A DNA stretch of 7,364 nt. It comes from Saprospirales bacterium (GTDB lineage: Bacteria > Bacteroidota > Bacteroidia > Chitinophagales > Saprospiraceae). Location of the stretch: assembly GCA_003559985.1 (NCBI GenBank), contig PWJP01000051.1, forward strand, positions 1 to 7,364, read 5' to 3'. The notes beneath the pieces are model-generated. The model ran no database searches and was not told where the DNA came from. It saw only the letters and a program-made list of their open reading frames with translations. The position numbers and the translations under genes were made by a program. Shown one piece after another: positions 1-5,239 of the stretch (its first letter is position 1; the number at the start of each line of letters is the position of its first letter).

Positions 1-983
1 CCGGAGGGGGTTTGAGTTATTCCTACATGAGCAGACTTCCCTACGCCCGTAAAGTCGCATCCTATGTCCACATCGGCGCCCGGCCCGAACCATCACCACC
101 GGGACCGGAGGGCGAGATTCCTATGCTGAATATTTACTCCGCGGCGGATCCCATTGTACCGGGAGCGGAAATACCCGGAGGTCAAAATCTGGACCTTGAA
201 ACTGCTGACCACTACCAGGTAGCCACTTCGGTTGAAGCTTTTGAGGCCATGCTCCAGTTTTTTTACGATAGAGAAATAGAATATTTGCAACCCAAAAACC
301 ACAATCAAGACCGGGTAAAACTAGCGGGTAAATCCCTGACTCTGGGAGAGAACAGGCCGAATGCAGGCGCGGAAATTGGCGTTTTTGAACTCGATCCTGA
401 AACCGGATTCAGACTGAGTGAAAATGCCGATGTTACTGCTGAGGTGGACAGTCTGGGCCACTGGGGTCCGGTGAAAGTTACGAGGGGAGTGCCCCTGGAG
501 TTTGAATTGAGGCCTGCCAATGAAGGTGAGCGGCGTATTTTTTACTACAGAGAACCTTTTGAAGTGGACAATAAACACCTCTATCTCCGGTCTTTCCCTT
601 CACCTCAGTCCATGGCAGGAATGATGTTATCGGGTCTGCCACAAGACGACAATCAGACAGCGGTTGTCATTTTTAGCGCGAGCAGGGCAGTGATCCACGG
701 ACGGGACGAACTGGAAGTAAACGGCATACAACTTGCCACTCCGGAATTCGCCGATGCGGACCAATCCGTCATTTCCTGGTTTTTATACGATGAAAATGGC
801 AATGCCAAAACCGACACCACTCAGATTTCAACCTTCGCACCGGTTCCCTTTCTAAACGGAGTGGATATTTTTATCGGGACTGATGAGGAAAAGAGCATTG
901 AAGCCCGGCTGAATGATTCCATCCTGCGATTTCCCAACAAAAAGTCGGCTTCCGAAGGGGTTGTGGTATTGGTTTTTGACTGA
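1..983 (+). CDS. Lipase-like alpha/beta hydrolase, C-terminal part (5' end outside window)
   Basis: The frame is open to the left edge: three glycine codons at 3-11 precede the first possible start, a TTG at 12. I therefore read this as the 3' part of a longer gene. Counting the codon at 12 as residue 1, residues 1-90 resemble the end of an alpha/beta-hydrolase fold. Asp46 in SAADPIVPG and His67 in ADHYQVATS fit the acid and the histidine of a Ser-Asp-His triad. The leading Gly-Gly-Gly could be the tail of the G-x-S-x-G-G nucleophile elbow, whose serine would lie just outside. Residues about 100-323 are beta-rich, with the pattern GAEIGVFELDPETGFR, then LGHWGPV, then FYYREPF. This recalls the C-terminal lipid-binding beta-barrel of Archaeoglobus-type lipases. 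The likely role is hydrolysis of acyl esters, probably outside the cytoplasm, but the signal peptide cannot be seen. The family call comes from pattern recognition, not a search. Confidence 0.72.
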   Translation, partial: GGGLSYSYMSRLPYARKVASYVHIGARPEPSPPGPEGEIPMLNIYSAADPIVPGAEIPGGQNLDLETADHYQVATSVEAFEAMLQFFYDREIEYLQPKNHNQDRVKLAGKSLTLGENRPNAGAEIGVFELDPETGFRLSENADVTAEVDSLGHWGPVKVTRGVPLEFELRPANEGERRIFYYREPFEVDNKHLYLRSFPSPQSMAGMMLSGLPQDDNQTAVVIFSASRAVIHGRDELEVNGIQLATPEFADADQSVISWFLYDENGNAKTDTTQISTFAPVPFLNGVDIFIGTDEEKSIEARLNDSILRFPNKKSASEGVVVLVFD

Positions 984-1015
984 TGGAAAGTGCAGGGAAA
1001 AAGAAGAGATAAAGT

Positions 1016-1040
1016 GACACATTCAGTGTCTTGTTTTTCG
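1016..1040 (+). terminator. Weak hairpin terminator between convergent genes
   Basis: GACAC at 1016-1020 pairs with GTGTC at 1026-1030 around a five-base loop. On the plus strand it is followed by TTGTTTTT, as expected for Rho-independent termination of the lipase gene. On the minus strand the same hairpin is followed by a looser T-rich stretch, so it may also serve the transporter gene, which stops at 1064. The stem is only 5 bp, so this is tentative. Confidence 0.4.
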
Positions 1041-1063
1041 TCAAAACACCAGTCTAAGCTGCC

Positions 1064-1990
1064 TCATTGAATGGAAGTCCTTTCATTGGAATCCCGGTTT
1101 TTATCCTTTTTCCTAAAGCGCTTGTGCACTATCGGATAGGAAAAAACCGCGAGTAGAATAATGGCTCCCCCCAGGTAAAATTGCAGGGACAGTTCGTGGT
1201 GCTCACTGAGAATGGCAATGGCGAGCAGAATGCCGTAGATGGGTTCCAGGTTGATGGTCAGTGCAGTGGCAAAGGCAGAGAGGTGATTGAGGGCCCTGAG
1301 AGAAAGTGCATAAGCCAGGGTAGTGCACAAAAGCGCCAGTATCAGCAGGTAAACCCAGTCCATGGGTTCGGGACTCAAATTAACTTCACCTCCTCCGACT
1401 GCCATCAGAGCAATGACAATGCTGAGAAAAAGTGTAGCACCACCCATCTCAATGGCAGAAATGGTCAGAGGGTCGGAGCGACTTATCAGTTTTTTGTTAA
1501 GTATGCCGAAAGTGGAGGCCAAAAAAGCGGAAATGAGCCCTACCACCACCCCTGCATAAAATTCGGTGTCCAGCGATTGCACCACCAGCACCATTCCGGG
1601 AATAATGAGAATGCTCAGTGCCGTTTCGTACCAGTAAAAGGGTCTCTTGACAATGATGGGTTCCAAAATGGAGGTCATAAAAGAAGTGGTAGCAAGGCAA
1701 ATCAGTGCCACGGAAGCATTGGCCAGTTTTATGGCTCCGAAAAAAGTCACCCAGTGCAAGGCGGCTATGGCTCCGATGATTAGGTACTTTATTGCGAGTT
1801 CGCGCGGCATGCGCTTAAGCGTGTTCCTCACCCTGAAGAAAAACAGAAAGCTCAATCCCGCAATCCAAACCCGGTACCAAACCAGTTCCAGTGCCGACAG
1901 GGTGATGAGGTCACCCAGTATGGCTGTGAAACCAAAGAGCAAGACGGCTACGTGGAGCTCGAGATATGCCTTCCTTTCCGCGCTAATCAT
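1064..1990 (-). CDS. EamA/DMT-family transporter (10 membrane helices)
   Basis: This 308-residue inner-membrane protein has the size and layout of the drug/metabolite transporter superfamily. About ten hydrophobic helices lie near residues 10-27, 34-52, 67-84, 91-112, 120-138, 146-164, 176-198, 211-229, 237-259 and 270-287. It is built from two EamA repeats (about 8-138 and 146-286), each with a Leu-Glu-Pro motif in its fourth helix (E110-P111 and E249-P250). The VWYRVW segment at 38-43 fits the family's second helix. The tail is strongly basic (KRFRKKDKNR), as expected for a cytoplasmic end. Members export or exchange amino acids, nucleosides or other metabolites; the substrate cannot be read from the sequence. 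The ATG at 1990 gives a helix immediately after a short N-terminus, and no clear ribosome binding site precedes it. The gene lies 98 nt downstream of the oxygenase gene and probably has its own promoter at 2035-2065. Confidence 0.93.
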   Translation of the reverse strand: MISAERKAYLELHVAVLLFGFTAILGDLITLSALELVWYRVWIAGLSFLFFFRVRNTLKRMPRELAIKYLIIGAIAALHWVTFFGAIKLANASVALICLATTSFMTSILEPIIVKRPFYWYETALSILIIPGMVLVVQSLDTEFYAGVVVGLISAFLASTFGILNKKLISRSDPLTISAIEMGGATLFLSIVIALMAVGGGEVNLSPEPMDWVYLLILALLCTTLAYALSLRALNHLSAFATALTINLEPIYGILLAIAILSEHHELSLQFYLGGAIILLAVFSYPIVHKRFRKKDKNRDSNERTSIQ

Positions 1991-2034
1991 GCGGCAAAGT
2001 TGGTGGAAAAAATATTACCACAGTGGGTTATCTG

Positions 2035-2065
2035 GAAAAATAAAAGGAGAGAAATACTACTCAAA
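2035..2065 (-). promoter_or_regulatory. Putative Bacteroidota-type promoter of the EamA transporter
   Basis: Read on the minus strand, TTTG (2065-2062) is followed after 19 nt by TATTTTTC (2042-2035). This is one mismatch from TAnnTTTG, at a spacing typical of the TTTG/TAnnTTTG (-33/-7) promoter of this phylum. Transcription would start near 2028-2030, leaving a leader of about 40 nt before the ATG at 1990. The site lies just after the stop of the upstream gene. Confidence 0.45.
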
Positions 2066-2088
2066 CCAGCTGGGAAAGAGCTAAGCGG

Positions 2089-2937
2089 TCAAACCAACTC
2101 CTCTTCCCGGGCGCGTTTTTTGGCCATGGAGCTTTTTATCTCCCGCCATTTTTTGCCCATGAGTTTGTTCATTCCCTTATCTACGAGGAAGTGAGTGGCG
2201 ATGTTGTAAATGCCGCGCGCTCTTCTCATCATGCTCTCATTGGCACGAAGACTGATGGAGTACCCAAAATCGGTATATTCAATGTAATGCCAGTAGCCAG
2301 AAGGCATAAAGAGAGTTTCTCCAGGGTACAACATGCATTCGTAGCCCTTTACCTTTTTCAGGGCCGGAAATTCCTCGTAATCCGGGTTGTTTACGTCGAT
2401 GTAGCTGGCCACAGTATAAGGGTGGCGGTAAATATTGACAGTCTGGTCGGGGTCAAACAAAATTACCCGTTTTCGCCCAAATATTTGATTGAGAAAAATG
2501 TGCGAAAGGTCGATGTCAAAGTGAAGCGCCACCTTAGAACCCTCTCCTCCAAAAAACATAAACGGAAAGGAGTCGATGAAACCAGGCATAATATCCAGCT
2601 TTTCAAAATCGTCGCAGAGTTCGGGTGCGTGTTTGAAGATATTGAACAAAAACATCCTCAAATCGGTGGGGCCCTGTTCCAGAGTTTCGATAAAATCCCG
2701 TAGTTTCATTTTCTTATCCGCTGACATATAGGTTTTCCCCGGCTTGGAGTAATTGGAAGAATAGACAGGCACTTGCAGCTCTCCGTATTCGGACTTAAAA
2801 AATTCCGGGGTCCATTTTTTAGCTGCAGGCCATGAATCTATCAGATCAGTGAAGATTATGGGCTTCCGTTCTTCTAAAATGGGCTTAAATGTCTCCCTGT
2901 TCAATCCACTTTCTCGCCGGACGTCGTATAGCTTCAT
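2089..2937 (-). CDS. FIH-like cupin_8/JmjC-type Fe(II)/2-oxoglutarate oxygenase
   Basis: This 282-residue soluble protein has the architecture of the JmjC/cupin_8 family, which hydroxylates protein side chains or other substrates using Fe(II), O2 and 2-oxoglutarate. The metal site is visible: His139 and Asp141 in LHFDID, and His217 in YWHYIEY. Lys156 in FGRKRVILFDPDQ sits where human FIH (asparaginyl hydroxylase of HIF) has the lysine that binds the 2-oxoglutarate carboxylate. From memory of FIH, the stretch at 150-232 follows it closely, including an NPDYEEFP segment (184-191), the PGETLFMP turn (205-212) and the Trp-His. The N-terminal RKPIIFTDLIDSWPA (24-38) is the usual opening of the family. 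The C-terminal 40 residues are basic and helical. The substrate is unknown. There is no signal peptide, so it is probably cytoplasmic. The ATG at 2937 follows a strong -7 box. The cyclophilin gene ends 91 nt upstream, so read-through from that operon is possible. Confidence 0.88.
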   Translation of the reverse strand: MKLYDVRRESGLNRETFKPILEERKPIIFTDLIDSWPAAKKWTPEFFKSEYGELQVPVYSSNYSKPGKTYMSADKKMKLRDFIETLEQGPTDLRMFLFNIFKHAPELCDDFEKLDIMPGFIDSFPFMFFGGEGSKVALHFDIDLSHIFLNQIFGRKRVILFDPDQTVNIYRHPYTVASYIDVNNPDYEEFPALKKVKGYECMLYPGETLFMPSGYWHYIEYTDFGYSISLRANESMMRRARGIYNIATHFLVDKGMNKLMGKKWREIKSSMAKKRAREEELV

Positions 2938-2954
2938 TTCAACGAATTTACATT

Positions 2955-2962
2955 CAAATATA
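2955..2962 (-). promoter_or_regulatory. Putative -7 promoter box for the FIH-like oxygenase
   Basis: On the minus strand the bases read TATATTTG, a perfect match to TAnnTTTG. The box lies 17 nt before the ATG at 2937, so the leader would be about 10 nt. No TTTG sits at the usual 19-21 nt upstream; the nearest one (2979-2976) is only 13 nt away. The surrounding DNA is A/T-rich, so a chance match is possible. Confidence 0.35.
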
Positions 2963-2989
2963 TAAACATTAGGAACAAATATTAGCTCT

Positions 2990-3004
2990 ACATTTCATAA
3001 ATGT
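2990..3004. repeat. Perfect 6-bp inverted repeat in the cyclophilin-oxygenase gap
   Basis: ACATTT at 2990-2995 and AAATGT at 2999-3004 are exact inverted copies around a 3-nt loop. The repeat lies between the cyclophilin stop (3029) and the oxygenase start (2937). It could be a weak transcription end for the cyclophilin operon, but no T-run follows on the minus strand. Confidence 0.3.
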
Positions 3005-3028
3005 TGAATGCTGAGACACTTTTGAGGA

Positions 3029-3910
3029 CTATTCTATAACTATTATATTCATTATGATGTCTTCCCGTGGCCGGTCTCCGGGGTTGGTGGGTTGTTCAGC
3101 AATTTTGTCAATGACTTCCATGCCTGAAATCACCCTGCCAAAAACAGTGTATTCTCCATCCAGGAAAGGGGCACCACCCAGTTTTTCATACTTCTCAACC
3201 TGCTCTGGGGAGTAGCTGAATCCGCTCCTCATTTCCTGTCTCCTTAGCATATCTTCCGTTACCGTGTTGCCGTGTACGATATAGAACTGCGATCCCGAAG
3301 ATTTCTTTTCGGGGTTTACCGCATCACCGGTTCTCGCGGCAGCAATGGCCCCTTTAGTATGAACGAATCTGGGATTGATCTCGGCCTCAATTTGATAACC
3401 GGGTCCGCCGGCTCCCAGTCTTGCATCTGGTTCTGCATTCCGCGAATCCGGGTCTCCACCCTGTATCATAAACCCTTTGATAACTCGATGAAACAAGAGA
3501 CTGTCATAAAATCCCTCCTTGGCCAATTTCGTAAAATTATCTCTGTGGATGGGGGTTTCGTCGTACAGCTCCGCGAGCATGGTGCCATAGGTGGTTTCAA
3601 TTTCGATAATGCAGTTATCAGGTGGAAGCACTTGCAGTCGCACCTCTTTCTTGGCCTCTCTGTTTCCCTTCAGGGCCCTGAGCTGAACCACATAATTTCC
3701 CGACCGGGTGTACCGGTGCACGGGATTGGTGTCGGTGGAGTAGGTGCCATCACCAAAATCCCAAAAAAAGGACTCTGCTTGTTCAGATTCATTGGTGAAC
3801 TGAATTTCAACTGGTGCCTTTTTTTCCTCCGACTCTATGGTGAATTCAGCCACGGGCCTTGCACAGGAAACAATCAGCAATAGAAGGCCTAATAACAAAA
3901 GCTTGCGCAT
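3029..3910 (-). CDS. Lipoprotein peptidyl-prolyl isomerase: PKD domain plus cyclophilin
   Basis: This 293-residue protein is a predicted lipoprotein. A hydrophobic signal (residues 3-14) ends in the lipobox IVSC with Cys16 as the lipidated residue. Residues about 34-95 form a PKD beta-sandwich domain, recognised by FFWDFGDGTYSTDTNPVHRY and the closing GNYVVQLRA. Residues about 100-293 are a cyclophilin that interconverts cis and trans X-Pro bonds. The catalytic FHRV is at 140-143 (Arg142 matches Arg55 of human CypA), followed by GFMIQGGD (Gln150) and GSQFYI (Gln208, Phe209). CypA Trp121, which governs cyclosporin binding, is Phe249 here, and His126 is Tyr254. A 34-residue insertion precedes FLDGEYTVFG. 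It should face the periplasm or the outer-membrane surface. It lies 45 nt downstream of a paralogous cyclophilin with no terminator between, so they are very likely co-transcribed. The ATG at 3910 has an A-rich leader and no Shine-Dalgarno. Confidence 0.93.
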   Translation of the reverse strand: MRKLLLLGLLLLIVSCARPVAEFTIESEEKKAPVEIQFTNESEQAESFFWDFGDGTYSTDTNPVHRYTRSGNYVVQLRALKGNREAKKEVRLQVLPPDNCIIEIETTYGTMLAELYDETPIHRDNFTKLAKEGFYDSLLFHRVIKGFMIQGGDPDSRNAEPDARLGAGGPGYQIEAEINPRFVHTKGAIAAARTGDAVNPEKKSSGSQFYIVHGNTVTEDMLRRQEMRSGFSYSPEQVEKYEKLGGAPFLDGEYTVFGRVISGMEVIDKIAEQPTNPGDRPREDIIMNIIVIE

Positions 3911-3955
3911 ATTTATTTTTTTAGAAATAGATAAAACTCAGAATGAAGAAGAAAA

Positions 3956-4603
3956 TTATTTCCCATTGACCAGGCGAATCTTCATGGTGACATCCTCTGT
4001 GGGGCGGTCGGCCACACTCGTTTGGACAGAGGCAATGCGGTCCACGACTTCCATACCGGAAACCACTTCGCCAAATACCGTATAATCCATATCAAGATTT
4101 GGTACACCTCCTCTTTCCAGGTACAATTCGCGTTGTTCATCCGAGTACTTGATACCCTTCATTTCTTCAATCATATTGAGGCTTTCTTCCGTTTGATCTG
4201 TTCCATGAACAATGAAAAACTGCGAGCCGGAAGAGCGCTTTTGTGGGTTTTGGTCACTGGCTGCAGCCAGTGCACCGCGCAGGTGAATAGCGCCTATTTC
4301 AGCCTCTATTTCATAACCCGGGCCTCCCATCCCCAGTCTCTGTTCCGGGGTGGCATTGCGGGAATTGGGGTCGCCACCCTGTATCATAAATCCCTCAATC
4401 ACCCTGTGGAAGAGCAATCCATCGTAGAATTCATTTTCCACCAGGCGGATAAAGTTGTCGCGGTGTTCCGGGGTGCTGTCGAACAGTCTGATGGTTATGT
4501 CGCCATAGCTTGTTTCAATAACGGCGTAGGTGCTTTCATCCGGCTCGGCACACGAACCGATAAGCAACGCTATAAAAACTGCCAGTAATCCTATTTTCTT
4601 CAT
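3956..4603 (-). CDS. Lipoprotein cyclophilin-type peptidyl-prolyl isomerase
   Basis: This 215-residue protein has a lipoprotein signal (residues 3-17, lipobox IGSC, Cys18) followed almost directly by a cyclophilin domain (about 26-215), with no PKD domain. Active-site motifs are intact: FHRV at 65-68 (Arg67 as catalytic Arg), GFMIQGGD with Gln75, and SSGSQFFIVHG with Gln128 and Phe129. The position of CypA Trp121 is Asn169 in NLDMDYTVFG, unlike the Phe of its neighbour, so cyclosporin-like ligands should bind poorly. By eye, 52 of the first 78 aligned domain residues match the downstream cyclophilin, so the pair arose by tandem duplication. The likely role is folding of exported proteins at the membrane. 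Its ATG at 4603 lies 2 nt after the stop of the preceding small gene (TAA-TC-ATG), which suggests translational coupling and a shared transcript. Confidence 0.93.
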   Translation of the reverse strand: MKKIGLLAVFIALLIGSCAEPDESTYAVIETSYGDITIRLFDSTPEHRDNFIRLVENEFYDGLLFHRVIEGFMIQGGDPNSRNATPEQRLGMGGPGYEIEAEIGAIHLRGALAAASDQNPQKRSSGSQFFIVHGTDQTEESLNMIEEMKGIKYSDEQRELYLERGGVPNLDMDYTVFGEVVSGMEVVDRIASVQTSVADRPTEDVTMKIRLVNGK

Positions 4604-4605
4604 GA

Positions 4606-4971
4606 TTAATTCTGTTGAAGTAATTCGTTGCCAAATATCTGGTCAAAATACGTGATTATTTTCTCTTTTAATAGTTTTTCCTGATTGTCCACTCCTGCCA
4701 CATCCACCTGTCTGATGGGAGTCCAGTGGGGCCATCCGTCTGCATCCATTCCCTCAAATTCGTAGTAATCGTCCTCTAGTAAAGAACAGACGGCCACATG
4801 CATCAGATCTTGTTTTTCCTCCTTTGAAAATTGTGTCTCGTTTGTACCCAACTCCCTGATGCCGATTAGTAACAGCACAGCGTTGAGGTCGGGAAGTTTT
4901 TCCAGTCCCAGGGTATCCTTGATTTTGTGGCGAATCCTAAGCCACTCAAAATCCAATTTCCATTCCTTCAT
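4606..4971 (-). CDS. Conserved small protein of unknown function, first gene of the cyclophilin operon
   Basis: I do not recognise a named domain, but the protein resembles a conserved hypothetical I associate with Bacteroidota. From the ATG at 4971 it has 121 residues: MKEWKLDFEWLRIRHKIKD, then LPDLNAVLLLIGIRELG, then FSKEEKQDLMHVAVCSLL, then YYEFEGMDADGWPHW. It has no signal peptide or membrane helix and is acidic and probably mostly helical, so likely cytoplasmic. The hydrophobic stretch AVLLLIGI is too short to be a membrane segment. A GTG at 4989 would add six residues. I prefer the ATG because GTG starts are uncommon here and the -7 box ending at 4994 puts the transcription start at or after that GTG. 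The stop lies 2 nt before the cyclophilin ATG, so the two are probably translated together. Its role is unknown. Confidence 0.85.
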   Translation of the reverse strand: MKEWKLDFEWLRIRHKIKDTLGLEKLPDLNAVLLLIGIRELGTNETQFSKEEKQDLMHVAVCSLLEDDYYEFEGMDADGWPHWTPIRQVDVAGVDNQEKLLKEKIITYFDQIFGNELLQQN

Positions 4972-4991
4972 TGACACATTTTCTTTCACAG

Positions 4992-5019
4992 TGCAAAGTT
5001 ATAACTTATTCACTTTGCA
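4992..5019. repeat. Nested palindromes over the operon promoter
   Basis: TGCAAAGT (4992-4999) and ACTTTGCA (5012-5019) are exact 8-bp inverted copies with a 12-nt spacer. A perfect 12-bp palindrome, AAGTTATAACTT, occupies 4996-5007 and overlaps the left arm. Both cover the minus-strand -7 box. They could be a binding site for a dimeric regulator, but chance is not excluded in A/T-rich DNA. Confidence 0.5.
4994..5001 (-). promoter_or_regulatory. Putative -7 promoter box of the small protein-cyclophilin operon
   Basis: On the minus strand the bases read TAACTTTG, a perfect TAnnTTTG. Transcription would begin near 4987-4989, giving a leader of about 16-18 nt before the ATG at 4971. No TTTG is found 19-21 nt upstream. 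The box lies inside nested palindromes (4992-5019), which may be an operator. Confidence 0.45.
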
Positions 5020-5221
5020 TGACCACTTTTCTAAACGCAAATAACCGTATTTATTGGTATTTGGAAACCGGCAATGAATGGAGGCTTTAATACAATTCCT
5101 CCAAAGTCCCTTTTTAAAGCTTTTTTCAAAAATATCATGAAAAGTCAACTGTGAATGAAAAATTGAAGGCTGCCGTTCAATAATTCTACCGGTAAAAGGG
5201 GTCTTCTGATTTCATACCCAT

Positions 5222-5229
5222 TACCTTTG
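5222..5229 (+). promoter_or_regulatory. Putative -7 promoter box of the M16-like gene
   Basis: TACCTTTG matches TAnnTTTG exactly and ends 10 nt before the ATG at 5240. The transcript would start at about 5235-5237, so the mRNA would be leaderless or nearly so. No TTTG occurs at the usual -33 distance. Confidence 0.35.
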
Positions 5230-5239
5230 CATTGCAGTG

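Noticed and set aside
12..983. Lipase frame as a complete gene starting at the TTG at 12
   Set aside because: The frame is open to the window edge, the residues just before 12 are glycines consistent with a nucleophile elbow, and the N-terminal half of the hydrolase fold would be missing.
1181..1783. 200-residue plus-strand reading frame
   Set aside because: It lies wholly antisense to the transporter gene, is low-complexity (Gly, Gln, Asn, His rich) and has no domain-like pattern.
3272..3883. 203-residue plus-strand reading frame, and the similar one at 4022-4588
   Set aside because: Both mirror the cyclophilin genes on the opposite strand; their apparent similarity to each other comes from the paralogy of the real genes.
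4972..4989. GTG at 4989 as the start of the small operon gene
   Set aside because: It coincides with the transcription start predicted from the TAACTTTG box, and an ATG six codons later begins at the conserved-looking MKEWKLDFEW.
5080..5102. GGAGG/CCTCC inverted repeat in the divergent intergenic region
   Set aside because: The stem is short (6 bp with the flanking T/A), the loop is 13 nt, it has no T-run, and neither flanking gene is oriented to need a terminator there.
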